Of a DNA stretch of 64,000 nt, positions 39,456 through 47,889 are shown one piece after another. The position numbers and the translations under genes are program-made. Origin of the DNA: Aquabacterium sp. (GTDB lineage: Bacteria > Pseudomonadota > Gammaproteobacteria > Burkholderiales > Burkholderiaceae_C). The stretch lies in assembly GCF_030652515.1 (NCBI RefSeq), contig NZ_JAUSAR010000188.1, positions 1 to 64,000 on the forward strand, written 5' to 3'. How positions within the stretch are numbered: the stretch's first letter is position 1; the number at the start of each line of letters is the position of its first letter. Under the pieces are notes generated by a model. It searched no databases. It had not been told where the DNA came from and worked only from the letters and a program-made list of their open reading frames with translations.

Positions 39456-40274
39456 TTAACCTCGGACGTGCAGCCACGGGAAAGCCTTGCGGTGCGCGAG
39501 GCGGAACATCTGGTCGATCAGCAGGCCGATCAGGCCGATCAGCAAGATGCCGGCGAAGATCTTGTCGGTCTGCAAGAAGCGCTGGGCTTTCAAAATGGCG
39601 TAGCCCAGGCCCGAGTTGGCGGCCACCAGTTCGGCCACCACCAGGTAGGTCCAGGCCCAGCCCATGGTGATGCGCAAGGTGTCCAGCAGTGCGGGCTTCA
39701 CCGAAGGCACGATCACCTTTTCCAGGATCTCGATGCGCGTGGCGCCCATGGTCTGCGCGGCCTCGATCTGCGGCAATGGCACCCGGCGCACGTCCTCGGC
39801 CACCATCAGCACCATCTGGAAGAAGGTGCCGATGAAGATGATGGCGATCTTGGCACCTTCATCGATGCCCACCCACACCATCACCAGCGGCACAAAGGCC
39901 ACGGCGGGCATGTAGCGCACGAAGTCCATCAGCGGCTCCAGCAGGGCCTGCACCGAGCGCCAGGTGCCGATGAACAGGCCCAGCGGGATGGCGAGCAGTG
40001 CCGACAAGGCCCAGCCCACCACCACGCGCATCACGCTGATGCCCATGTCGCTCATCAGCCCATCGGCCCACCAGGCCTTGGCGCGGTCCAGCACCAGGCC
40101 GGGGCCGGGCAGGAAGACCGGGTCCAGCGTGCCCATGGCGGCCAACAGGGCCCACAGCAGCAAAGGCACGATCAGGCCAACGCCCGCCAAGGTCCAATAA
40201 ACGGACGAGGGGATGGCCTGACGGATGGCCCACAGGCCAGGCGGCCGGGGCATGGAAGAGGGGGCTTGCGACAT
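39456..40274 (-). CDS. ABC transporter permease (SsuC/TauC-like)
   Basis: 272 residues from the start at 40274 (AAGG upstream); the open frame extends to 40358 without family support. Hydrophobic segments include SVYWTLAGVGLIVPLLLWALL, a central membrane core and the C-terminal ILLIGLIGLLIDQMF. The EAA loop region reads EAAQTMGATRIEILEKVIVP, where the ATPase docks. Partner of the downstream ATP-binding protein. It is the first long gene after the riboswitch leader. Confidence 0.92.
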   Translation of the reverse strand: MSQAPSSMPRPPGLWAIRQAIPSSVYWTLAGVGLIVPLLLWALLAAMGTLDPVFLPGPGLVLDRAKAWWADGLMSDMGISVMRVVVGWALSALLAIPLGLFIGTWRSVQALLEPLMDFVRYMPAVAFVPLVMVWVGIDEGAKIAIIFIGTFFQMVLMVAEDVRRVPLPQIEAAQTMGATRIEILEKVIVPSVKPALLDTLRITMGWAWTYLVVAELVAANSGLGYAILKAQRFLQTDKIFAGILLIGLIGLLIDQMFRLAHRKAFPWLHVRG

Positions 40275-40335
40275 GGCTTTGCCTTGGTGTTTGCTTGGGG
40301 AAAGAGTCGGGGTGATGTCCAGGCTTCCGCAAGCT

Positions 40336-40515
40336 TCAGGCCGCGCTGGGCTGGCCAAAGCGCAGCGCAGGGGCGAAGTCTTGGTGCGGGGCGGGGGAGG
40401 GGGTGAGCAGCTGCGCCGTGGTGCCGGGCAAGTGTGCTGTCAGCGCCTCAATCGCGGCGACCGCAACCAAGGCGCTGAGCACTGAACTCTTTGGAGATGG
40501 CAAGACATGGCGCAT
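40336..40515 (-). CDS. 59-codon ORF behind the riboswitch; possible relic of the ABC substrate-binding protein
   Basis: ATG at 40515 with GGAG 7 bp upstream, so the translation signal is good. The product has a short basic N-terminus (MRHVLPSPKSS) and a hydrophobic run (VLSALVAVAAIEALTA) resembling a secretion signal, then about 30 low-complexity residues ending FGQPSAA. It occupies the place where comparable operons carry a periplasmic binding protein of about 350-400 residues. I suggest a deletion joined the signal peptide to the distal end, or that this is a leader peptide. There is no homology evidence beyond position and signal-like start. Confidence 0.4.
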   Translation of the reverse strand: MRHVLPSPKSSVLSALVAVAAIEALTAHLPGTTAQLLTPSPAPHQDFAPALRFGQPSAA

Positions 40516-40572
40516 GGGTGGCTCCAGGTGGGACAAAGACGCGATGAGAGAACACTTCAGCAATCGAAGCGA

Positions 40573-40683
40573 ATCTCCCGGGCTTTTGTCCCGCCGTGGA
40601 GCCTGCGTTGGTGAATGTGCCAACTCAGGCCGATGGCTCTCGGACCAGACATTTGATTTGCACCAAACCGGAACCCTAGCCAC
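40573..40683 (-). ncRNA. guanidine-I riboswitch (ykkC class)
   Basis: Read on the minus strand the block contains, in order, CTAGGGTTCCGG, CTGGTCCGAGAG and CACGGCGGGACAAAAGCCCG followed by GGAGA. These are the invariant segments of the ykkC/guanidine-I aptamer, in the right order and spacing. Guanidine binding stabilises the aptamer and turns on expression. It sits about 57 bases ahead of the first start codon in the operon, so guanidine should induce the transporter, the deiminase and the carboxylase. Apparent ORFs over this stretch on either strand are shadows. Confidence 0.93.
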
Positions 40684-40731
40684 CCTTTCGAGTCAACGAC
40701 TGACGACGTCGTTTCTCTCTGTGAATGGCTA

Positions 40732-40747
40732 TGCAAGCTTGATGCCA
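40732..40747 (-). promoter_or_regulatory. sigma-54 (RpoN) promoter of the guanidine operon
   Basis: The minus strand reads TGGCATCAAGCTTGCA, matching TGGCAC-N5-TTGCA with the invariant GG and GC exactly 10 bases apart. Transcription would start near 40720, about 35 bases before the riboswitch aptamer. Sigma-54 dependence fits nitrogen control by NtrC. No convincing full NtrC palindrome is visible; a GGTGCA half-site lies just upstream. Confidence 0.75.
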
Positions 40748-40801
40748 GGTTTTTTGCACCAGATTGGATTGATGAACCAAATTCGTTGGTGAGTTAGCCT
40801 G

Positions 40802-40906
40802 TCAGCTCTGCGACCAGTCAGCCTCTGGGGCGCTGGTGCTGATCAGGGTCTTGATCTCGCGGGCGGCCTCGTGGCTGCGCCGTGCCAGGGTGCGCACCTC
40901 GCGTGA
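40802..40906 (-). pseudogene. fragment of a chemoreceptor signalling domain
   Basis: About 34 codons on the minus strand read [19 protein letters not shown] followed by a short tail and a stop (TGA at 40802-40804). This matches the post-hairpin helix of methyl-accepting chemotaxis proteins; the intact receptor nearby has [19 protein letters not shown]. Upstream the frame is lost in AT-rich non-coding DNA, so only a remnant of a receptor gene survives. Confidence 0.7.
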
Positions 40907-40961
40907 ATGATTGCAGTCCTTATCTGCGCCATATTCAGCGAACTTATTACCTTCATATGTA

Positions 40962-40976
40962 ATAAATGATTGATTG
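40962..40976. repeat. ATAAATGATTGATTG repeat, copy 1 (upstream of the response regulator)
   Basis: The 15-bp sequence ATAAATGATTGATTG occurs here, 157 bp before the OmpR-type regulator, and again at 41854 just after it. ATATGTAA precedes both copies. It lies in an AT-rich intergenic segment and may be a binding site for the adjacent regulator. Confidence 0.5.
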
Positions 40977-41132
40977 TGGATTTCCGTGACGAATTACTTG
41001 CTTTTTCCATGGAGGGGCGTGTAATAGAAATCCATCGCCACAAGATTCGCAGGGGGAAACTATCATTGGTGTGTCATTTGACAGGTTTGGCATGATCCAA
41101 TGCCCCCATTCCACTGCTTACACTGCTGAGCC

Positions 41133-41819
41133 ATGCTTCCCAGAACCCTCGCCTTGGTCGACGACGACAAGGAGTACGCCGAATTCCTTTCGCAATATCT
41201 GAAGGAACAGGGCGTTCGGGTTGACGTTTTCGGTGACAGCAACCAGTTGTTGGTTCATGCCGATCCTTACGCCTACGATTTCTATGTGTTGGACTTGATG
41301 CTGCCCGGCATCGATGGCGAGGACTTGATCAAAGTCCTGCGATTGCGCACGCAGGCCGGCGTGTTGGTGGTGTCGGGTCGCCTGGCCCCGGATGTGTTCG
41401 AGAAGGTCATTGGTGCCGGGGCGGACATGTACCTCGTCAAGCCCGTCAAATTTGAACAAGTGGCGCTGGCCATTCAGGCGGTCTACCGGCGGGTCAGCGT
41501 GTCCAGCCAGCCAGAGCCGGATTGGAAATTCGACCGGCGGGCGAAACAGTTGGTGGCGCCAGATGGTGCCCACATTGATCTCAGCGACGCTGACCTGACG
41601 GTGATGGAGTGCTTTGTCGAAGCCGATGGGGAGCCGGTCAGCCGAGAAACCCTTCGGCAGTGCCTGGGTTGGACCCAAGAGGCCGACACGGCCGATGGCC
41701 TGAACGCCACCATTTATCGACTAAGGCGCCGCATCGAAAAAGCCACGCCGATGGCGGTGCCCTTGCACTCGAAATCAAGGGTGGGTTACTTGTTCAGGGC
41801 GCCGCTGCAGGCCATTTGA
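41133..41819 (+). CDS. OmpR/PhoB-family response regulator
   Basis: 228 residues. The receiver has the acidic cluster Asp10-Asp12, phosphoacceptor Asp54 (YVLDLMLPG), Ser81 and Lys103 (YLVKP). A winged-helix output domain (about 130-228) contains LSDADLTVMECF and TIYRLRRRIEKA, the recognition helix region. No histidine kinase is directly adjacent; a PAS kinase lies 1.7 kb downstream on the opposite strand beyond a chemoreceptor gene. A 15-bp repeat flanks the gene on both sides, suggesting autoregulation and control of the downstream receptor. Confidence 0.9.
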   Translation: MLPRTLALVDDDKEYAEFLSQYLKEQGVRVDVFGDSNQLLVHADPYAYDFYVLDLMLPGIDGEDLIKVLRLRTQAGVLVVSGRLAPDVFEKVIGAGADMYLVKPVKFEQVALAIQAVYRRVSVSSQPEPDWKFDRRAKQLVAPDGAHIDLSDADLTVMECFVEADGEPVSRETLRQCLGWTQEADTADGLNATIYRLRRRIEKATPMAVPLHSKSRVGYLFRAPLQAI

Positions 41820-41853
41820 ACTGCGTTATATGTAAGTGTTTGTAACTAAAATC

Positions 41854-41883
41854 ATAAATGATTGATTGCTGACGATAAATGAT
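41854..41883. repeat. ATAAATGATTGATTG repeat, copy 2, with a further ATAAATGAT half copy
   Basis: A second perfect copy of the 15-mer is at 41854-41868, and a 9-bp partial copy (ATAAATGAT) at 41875-41883. The two ATAAATGAT units are 21 bp apart, two helical turns, a spacing common for OmpR-family direct-repeat operators. The block lies between the regulator and the chemoreceptor start. Confidence 0.5.
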
Positions 41884-41948
41884 CATGAGGCAGGCGAACT
41901 TGACCGTCTGTTCGCATGCAGTTCATTTCACATTTGTCGAAAGCAGCC

Positions 41949-43526
41949 ATGAATTTCAACAACATGACGGTCCGCGCCAAGCTGATCTTGGCGTTTGGCG
42001 GCTTGGCCGCCCTGGTCCTGCTGGTCGCCGCCCTCGCTTTGCATGCCCTGGGCGACTCCAACGATCGATTCACCAACTACGTGAACGGCATCAATGCCCG
42101 CGCCAGGATGGCAGCGAGTTTGGCAAACGCCGTTGACCGGCGGGCCATCGCGGCCCGAAACCTGGTGTTGGTGAGCAAACCCGCCGACCTGGAGTCTGAA
42201 AAAGCACTGGTGACCAAAGCCCATGCCGATGCCGCAGACGCCTTGGCCCAATTGACCAAGATGGCCCAGGCGCCCGATGTGCCCGAGAAGGCCCGCAGCC
42301 TCATTTCGGAGATCAGCCGGATTGAACGCGCTTACGCGCCCGTGGCCCTCGACATTGTCGATCTGGCACTCCATGGGAAAAAAGAACAGGCCATCGTCAA
42401 AATGGACGACGAATGCCGTCCCTTGTTGGCCGCTTTGGTCAAGGCCTCAGCTGACTACCAGGACTACACGGTCGGCCGGGCTCAAGAGATCATGACCACT
42501 GCTGAAGCAGAGCAGGCCACGCAACGCCTCATCTTGATGATCAGCTGCGCAGCGGCCTTCATCTTCGCTGCCTTGGCAGGCATCGTCATCGGCCGCAGCA
42601 TCACCCGCGCCCTCGGTGCAGAACCCGGCCAGTTGGGCGCCGCCGCCCAACAAGTGGCCTCGGGCAATTTGCTCGAACTCAAAGGCGCGGCTGATGCGCC
42701 CGCGGGCAGCGTGTTTGCCTACCTGGGGGCCATGCAGCAAAGCCTGTCCGAGGTGGTCAGCCAAGTGCGCCAGGCTTCGGATTCGATTGCAACCGGTTCG
42801 GTGCAGATCGCCACGGGCAACGCTGATCTGAGCCAACGCACGGAAGAGCAAGCCAGCAACCTGCAGCAGACCGCCGCGTCGATGGAGCAACTGACCGCCA
42901 CCGTGAAGAACAATGCCGAAACCGCCCGTCAGGCCACGCAACTGGCTGGTGCGGCCAGCGCGGCGGCGGTGCAAGGTGGGCAGGTGGTTGATCAGGTGGT
43001 GGACACCATGAACGGCATCTCTGCTTCGAGCAAAAAGGTGGTCGACATCATTGGCGTGATCGATGGCATCGCCTTCCAGACCAACATCCTGGCGTTGAAC
43101 GCGGCCGTCGAAGCCGCCCGTGCCGGAGAGCAAGGTCGAGGCTTTGCCGTGGTGGCCAGTGAAGTTCGAAGCCTGGCCCAGCGTTCAGCGGCCGCCGCCA
43201 AGGAGATCAAGGGCCTGATCACCGACAGCGTCGAGAAGGTGACCGCGGGCAGCGATCTGGTGGGCCAGGCTGGTCAGTCCATGAGCGACATCGTGATTCA
43301 GGTCAAGCGCGTGAATGACCTGATCGCCGAGATGAGCTCGGCCACGCAGGAGCAGTTCCAGGGCATCAACCAGGTCAGCGATGCCGTGGGCCAGCTTGAT
43401 CAAGTCACCCAGCAAAATGCCGCCTTGGTGGAAGAAAGTGCCGCAGCGGCTGAGAGCTTGAGCCAGCAAGCAGGGCGGCTGGTCGACACCATGAGCGCCT
43501 TCAAGCTCAATGCTGGCGCGGCTTGA
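41949..43526 (+). CDS. methyl-accepting chemotaxis protein (Tar-like)
   Basis: 525 residues from the ATG at 41949; the frame can start at 41916. TM1 is [19 protein letters not shown], then a periplasmic four-helix region of about 150 residues, TM2 ([20 protein letters not shown]) and a HAMP segment with GRSITRALG. The cytoplasmic hairpin has the invariant [20 protein letters not shown] and flanking methylation helices. The C-terminus (FKLNAGAA) lacks the NWETF-type pentapeptide that tethers CheR/CheB. The ligand is unknown. The 15-bp repeat upstream suggests regulation by the preceding response regulator. Confidence 0.92.
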   Translation: MNFNNMTVRAKLILAFGGLAALVLLVAALALHALGDSNDRFTNYVNGINARARMAASLANAVDRRAIAARNLVLVSKPADLESEKALVTKAHADAADALAQLTKMAQAPDVPEKARSLISEISRIERAYAPVALDIVDLALHGKKEQAIVKMDDECRPLLAALVKASADYQDYTVGRAQEIMTTAEAEQATQRLILMISCAAAFIFAALAGIVIGRSITRALGAEPGQLGAAAQQVASGNLLELKGAADAPAGSVFAYLGAMQQSLSEVVSQVRQASDSIATGSVQIATGNADLSQRTEEQASNLQQTAASMEQLTATVKNNAETARQATQLAGAASAAAVQGGQVVDQVVDTMNGISASSKKVVDIIGVIDGIAFQTNILALNAAVEAARAGEQGRGFAVVASEVRSLAQRSAAAAKEIKGLITDSVEKVTAGSDLVGQAGQSMSDIVIQVKRVNDLIAEMSSATQEQFQGINQVSDAVGQLDQVTQQNAALVEESAAAAESLSQQAGRLVDTMSAFKLNAGAA

Positions 43527-43535
43527 TCGCGTCCT

Positions 43536-45413
43536 TCATTGATTGATCACCATGCGCATGGTGACGCCGGTCGGGACATTGCTGGCCAGTTCAACATGGC
43601 CGCCATGCAGCTCCATGACCCGGCGAACGATGTACAGGCCCAGGCCCAGGCTTTGAGTGGCACTTGAAATGCCACGTTGAAAGAGCAGCGGCACCAGGCT
43701 GGGCTTGATGCCTTGGCCGGCATCGATCACCTCGATCACCAAGGCCGGTGGCTCGTCCAGGTCTTCAACCCGGATCAGCACTTCGCTGTCTGCCGGGCTG
43801 TGCTTCAAGGCGTTGGAGAGCAGGTTGCGCAGCGCCAGCCGCATCAAGCTCATGTCCATCGAGGCGGTGCGGGTGCTGGTGAGCCGCTCAATGCGGACCC
43901 GTGCCCCTTGCGCCGCTGGCATGTCGGCGATGGCGACCGCCAGCAACACGTCGATGTCCGTGTCCACGCGCTGGATGGGATCGGGGCGAGCCAACAATGA
44001 GGCCACCGCCAGGGTGTTGTCGATGCTGGCCAGCACCTGGCCCATCACGGTTTGAGCGCGCGTCAGGCGAATGGAGGCGATCTCTTCACCCATCTCCGAG
44101 AGCGCCTGCGCCGCACTTTGCAAGGCCGCAGAAGCGTTGTTGAGTGGTTGCCGCACTTCATGGGCCAGCACATCGAGCATTTCGCCGCGCTCGTGCAGCA
44201 GCTTGTCCAGCTCTTGCGCATGCAACTCGCTCTGGGCGCGCAAGGCCTGCTCGCGCTGAAGGTCGATGCGTTGTTGGCGGTGGTGGGTGATGTCCTGGAA
44301 AGCGCCGATCAGCCGCACCGGAACACCGTCCTCGAACTCGACCTCACCGAAAGTGCGCACCCACAGGTGCCTGCCCTTGGCGCTGATGAACGGCAACTCG
44401 AGGTCCCACGGCTCGCCCAACTCAATGGCTTTGCGAACGGCATGTTCCACCACGGGCCGTGCCTCCGGGGCATAAAAGCTGATGCCATCTTTCACGTTGG
44501 GCTGGTAGTCAGGACCCACCTCGTGGATCTTTCGCGTTTGCTCAGACCAGATCACTTGCTTGTTGCGCAAATTGACTTTCCAGCCGCCAACGCCCGCCAC
44601 GTGCCCGGTCTTTTTCAGGAGAGCTTCGCTGGCGCGCAGGCGTTGCTCTGAAAGGCGCTGTTCGGTCACGTCTTCAAGGGCACCCACAAAGCCATTGGTC
44701 AACCCGGTGTCACCTTGCACGCCCTGCGCCAGGGATCGCACCAACCGCAAGGTGCCATCGGGCCGCAACACGCGAAATTCGATGTCAAGCGTGGTCCCTG
44801 CTTCGACCATGGTTTGCCAGGCCCGCACCACCTGGTTCCGATCGTCCGGGTGCAGTGCCTCAAGCCAGCCCTGACCGAGGCCGTCGCTGGGCGCCAGTCC
44901 ATGAATGTCTTGCCAACGCGCGTTGGTGTAGGTCAAGGAGCCTGACGCATCGGCGTGGTAAACGCCCAGTGGCAAGGATTCGGACAGCGCGCGAAATTTC
45001 CGCTCGCTGTGTTGCTGGGCGGTCTGGGCTACCTTGAGTTGGGTGATTTCGGTGACTTGCACCATGAACCCGACGACCTCACCGTCCAGCCAGTCTGGCA
45101 CGTAATTGGCCAGGCTGTGGCGTTGAACCTGGTCTGGGCCGGGAATGAGCCGCTCAAAGGTCTGTTCTTCCCCCCGCAGCACGGCCTCGATGTGAGGCTG
45201 GTTCAATGAGAACAAGCGGGGGCCGAGCAGGTCCTTGATCGACGTGCCCAACAAGGCCTTGGGATCGACCCCGAACCATCGGGCGTAAGCCTGGTTGGCA
45301 AAATGGCAGCGCAGGTCGCGGTCCCAGTAGGCCAACATCGATGGCACGTGGTCCATCAACCGTTGCATGTAGTGGGCTTGGTCTTGCGGTGTGCTGCTGA
45401 TCTTGGTGGCCAT
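43536..45413 (-). CDS. multi-PAS sensor histidine kinase
   Basis: 625 residues and no transmembrane segment, so probably cytoplasmic. Three PAS/PAC modules are visible, beginning at about 15 (MDHVPSMLAYWDRDLRCHF), 140 (FRALSESLPLGVYHADASG) and 270. The HisKA box has His418 in AHEVRQPLNN, and the HATPase has the N box LRNLLSNALKHSP, G1 DAGQGI and G2 GLGLYIVRR. GGAAGA precedes the start. It converges with the chemoreceptor gene. The cognate regulator is not certain; the nearby OmpR-type regulator is a candidate. Confidence 0.92.
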   Translation of the reverse strand: MATKISSTPQDQAHYMQRLMDHVPSMLAYWDRDLRCHFANQAYARWFGVDPKALLGTSIKDLLGPRLFSLNQPHIEAVLRGEEQTFERLIPGPDQVQRHSLANYVPDWLDGEVVGFMVQVTEITQLKVAQTAQQHSERKFRALSESLPLGVYHADASGSLTYTNARWQDIHGLAPSDGLGQGWLEALHPDDRNQVVRAWQTMVEAGTTLDIEFRVLRPDGTLRLVRSLAQGVQGDTGLTNGFVGALEDVTEQRLSEQRLRASEALLKKTGHVAGVGGWKVNLRNKQVIWSEQTRKIHEVGPDYQPNVKDGISFYAPEARPVVEHAVRKAIELGEPWDLELPFISAKGRHLWVRTFGEVEFEDGVPVRLIGAFQDITHHRQQRIDLQREQALRAQSELHAQELDKLLHERGEMLDVLAHEVRQPLNNASAALQSAAQALSEMGEEIASIRLTRAQTVMGQVLASIDNTLAVASLLARPDPIQRVDTDIDVLLAVAIADMPAAQGARVRIERLTSTRTASMDMSLMRLALRNLLSNALKHSPADSEVLIRVEDLDEPPALVIEVIDAGQGIKPSLVPLLFQRGISSATQSLGLGLYIVRRVMELHGGHVELASNVPTGVTMRMVINQ

Positions 45414-45499
45414 CTTGGATCTTCCATGGAGCGCCAGGGGCCTGGCATCAACCCATAATGATCGCCGACAAGGGCTTTGGGCATGAGGGAAAACTGGTC

Positions 45500-46597
45500 A
45501 TGAGCAAATTGTTTGAATCCTGGCAAATGGGCGGTCTGCATTTGCCCAACCGCATCGTCATCGCGCCCATGTGCCAGTACTCGGCCACCAACGGCACGCC
45601 GGGTGACTGGCACATGATCCACCTGGGGCACCTTGCCCTGTCAGGGGCGGGCCTGTTGATCATTGAGGCCACGGGTGTGTCGCCCGAGGCTCGCATTTCG
45701 CCCCAAGACCTGGGCCTGTATTCGGACGAAAACGAGGCAGGCCTGGCCCGTGTTCTGCAGGCGGTGCGTGCCCACTCGCCCATTGCCATTGGCATCCAGT
45801 TGGCCCACGCTGGCCGCAAGGCTTCGACCAAGGTGCCCTGGGAAGGCGGCCAGCAGATTCGCCCCGACCAGCCCACCGGCTGGCAGACCGAGGCGCCCTC
45901 GGCCGTGCCGCACGCTGAAGGCGAAGTCGCGCCCCATGCCCTGGACGTCGGCGGCCTGGCCCGCGTGAGGGACGACTTCGCCAAGGCCGCCCAACGCGCT
46001 GCGCGCCTGGGCATCGACGGCATCGAGGTCCATGCCGCGCACGGCTACCTGCTGCACCAGTTTTTGTCGCCGCTGGCCAATCACCGGCAGGACCAGTACG
46101 GCGGCGGCCTGGAGAACCGCATGCGTTTTCCTTTGGAAGTGTTCGAAGCCGTGCGCGCGGTCTTTCCTGCCGACAAGCCCGTGTGGGCACGCATTTCCGC
46201 CACCGACTGGGTGCCCGGAGGGTGGGACATCGAGGGCAGCATCGCCTTCACCCACGCCCTGAAAGCGCGTGGTTGCGCCGCCATCCACGTCAGCTCGGGT
46301 GGCGTGTCGCCGGCGCAGGACATCAAGCTGGGCCCGGGCTACCAGGTGCCTCATGCCCAGCGCATCAAGGCCGAAGTGGGGCTGCCCACCATCGCTGTGG
46401 GTTTGATCACCGAGCCAGAGCAGGCCGAAGCCATCCTGGCCAAGGGCGAGGCAGACGCCATTGGCTTGGCGCGTGCCATGCTCTACGATCCACGCTGGCC
46501 ATGGCATGCCGCCGCCAAATTGGGCGCGCAGGTCACGGCACCGCCCCAGTACCTGCGCTCGCAGCCACGCGAGTTCAAGAACCTGTTCAAGGCTTGA
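45500..46597 (+). CDS. NADH:flavin oxidoreductase, old yellow enzyme family (YqjM/XenA type)
   Basis: 365 residues from the ATG at 45500, preceded by GAGGGAA. It is a FMN-binding TIM barrel with the YqjM-class Cys in APMCQYSA, the substrate His pair in QLAHAGRK, EVHAAHGYLLHQFLSP, and the phosphate-binding end GLITEPEQAEAIL...ADAIGLARAML. Such enzymes reduce activated C=C bonds of enones, nitro compounds or xenobiotics. It stands alone; the kinase gene upstream is divergent. Confidence 0.93.
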   Translation: MSKLFESWQMGGLHLPNRIVIAPMCQYSATNGTPGDWHMIHLGHLALSGAGLLIIEATGVSPEARISPQDLGLYSDENEAGLARVLQAVRAHSPIAIGIQLAHAGRKASTKVPWEGGQQIRPDQPTGWQTEAPSAVPHAEGEVAPHALDVGGLARVRDDFAKAAQRAARLGIDGIEVHAAHGYLLHQFLSPLANHRQDQYGGGLENRMRFPLEVFEAVRAVFPADKPVWARISATDWVPGGWDIEGSIAFTHALKARGCAAIHVSSGGVSPAQDIKLGPGYQVPHAQRIKAEVGLPTIAVGLITEPEQAEAILAKGEADAIGLARAMLYDPRWPWHAAAKLGAQVTAPPQYLRSQPREFKNLFKA

Positions 46598-46722
46598 GCA
46601 CCCTGGCACCTCGCGCTTTGCACTTCTTAACCTCCCGCACCTGCCGCATCTTCGGGTAGGCTGACGGGTTTCGCGCTGCTGCGCCTGGCGCCAGCTTCGG
46701 TACACAAACAACAAGGATCCCC

Positions 46723-47889
46723 ATGAACATTGGTTCAGCCAAGCCCCGCTGGCACATGGCACTCGCGGTGCTGACCGCCTGCTTTTCTGCCTCGGCTTCC
46801 GCCGCGATCGCCATCGCGCCCGCCCCCACGTTGGAGAACACCGCCTACGTGGTGATGGACTTCGAATCGGGCCGCATCCTGTCGCAAGTCAACGCCGAGC
46901 AGGCTCTGCCGCCCGCCTCGCTGACCAAGATGATGACCAGCTACATCGTCGAGCAAGCCTTGAAGGCCGGGCGACTCAAGCCCACCGACATGGTCAGCGT
47001 CAGCGAAAACGCCTGGTGCCGCGGCACCAACGCCGAATCCTGCATGTACCTGCCGGTGCACGGCTCGGCCACGGTCATCGACATCCTGCGCGGCATCATC
47101 GTGCAGTCAGGCAACGATGCCTCCAAGGCGATCGCCGAGCACATGGCCGGCAGCGAAGCCTCGTTCGCCGTCATGATGAACCAGGAAGCCCAGCGCCTGG
47201 GCATGAAGAACACCTACTTCGCCAACGCCACCGGCCTGCCTGATCCCAAGCACCGCGCATCGGCGCACGATTTGGCCCTGCTGGCACGCGCCATCATCCG
47301 CGACAGCTCCGACTACTACAAGATCTACTCCGAGAAGGAGTTCAAGTACAACGGCATCAAGCAGGGCAACCGCAATGCGCTGCTGTACACCGACTCGTCG
47401 GTCGATGGCTTGAAGACAGGCCACACCGCCGAAGCGGGCTTCTGCCTGACCGCCTCCAGCAAGCGCAATGACATGCGTTTGATCTCGGTGATCATGGGCG
47501 CCAAGAGCATGCAGGCCCGTGCTGACCAGACGCGCGCGCTGTTCAACTGGGGCTTTGGTTCGTTTGAAGACGTCAGGCCCGTGGCCGCGAACGTGTCCCT
47601 GGCCACGCCCAAGGTGCGTTTCGGCAAGGTGGACCTGGTCAACGTGGGCCTGACCGCGCCCATGGTGGCGACCATCCCGCGTGGCCAGGCGGCCAACGTG
47701 AAGACGGACATCCAGATCACGCCTGGCATCACCGCCCCGATCGCCAAGGGCGCGGTGCTGGGCAAGGTGGTGATCTCGCTGGATGGCCAGAGCTACGGCG
47801 AGCAAGAACTGGTGGCGCTGGAGCCTGTTGATCAGGCGGGCTTCTTCAAGCGCCTGTGGCAGCGCTTCATGGAGTTCTTCAGCGCCTGA
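46723..47889 (+). CDS. D-alanyl-D-alanine carboxypeptidase (PBP5/6 family)
   Basis: 388 residues. A signal peptide (residues about 1-28, ending ASAA) exports the protein. Penicillin-binding motifs are SLTK, SGN and KTG, in order, followed by the beta-rich C-terminal domain and an amphipathic tail (FFKRLWQRFMEFFSA) for membrane association. It trims the terminal D-Ala of peptidoglycan pentapeptides. Equivalent to dacA/dacC of enterobacteria. Its stop overlaps the converging GST stop by 11 bp. Confidence 0.94.
   Translation: MNIGSAKPRWHMALAVLTACFSASASAAIAIAPAPTLENTAYVVMDFESGRILSQVNAEQALPPASLTKMMTSYIVEQALKAGRLKPTDMVSVSENAWCRGTNAESCMYLPVHGSATVIDILRGIIVQSGNDASKAIAEHMAGSEASFAVMMNQEAQRLGMKNTYFANATGLPDPKHRASAHDLALLARAIIRDSSDYYKIYSEKEFKYNGIKQGNRNALLYTDSSVDGLKTGHTAEAGFCLTASSKRNDMRLISVIMGAKSMQARADQTRALFNWGFGSFEDVRPVAANVSLATPKVRFGKVDLVNVGLTAPMVATIPRGQAANVKTDIQITPGITAPIAKGAVLGKVVISLDGQSYGEQELVALEPVDQAGFFKRLWQRFMEFFSA

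Noticed and set aside
40748..40790. Full NtrC enhancer next to the sigma-54 promoter
   Set aside because: Only a GGTGCA half-site is seen, adjacent to the -24 box; the other half does not match.
40403..40792. Open frames on both strands over the leader of the guanidine operon
   Set aside because: They are translations of the riboswitch and promoter; the conserved RNA blocks explain the sequence better.
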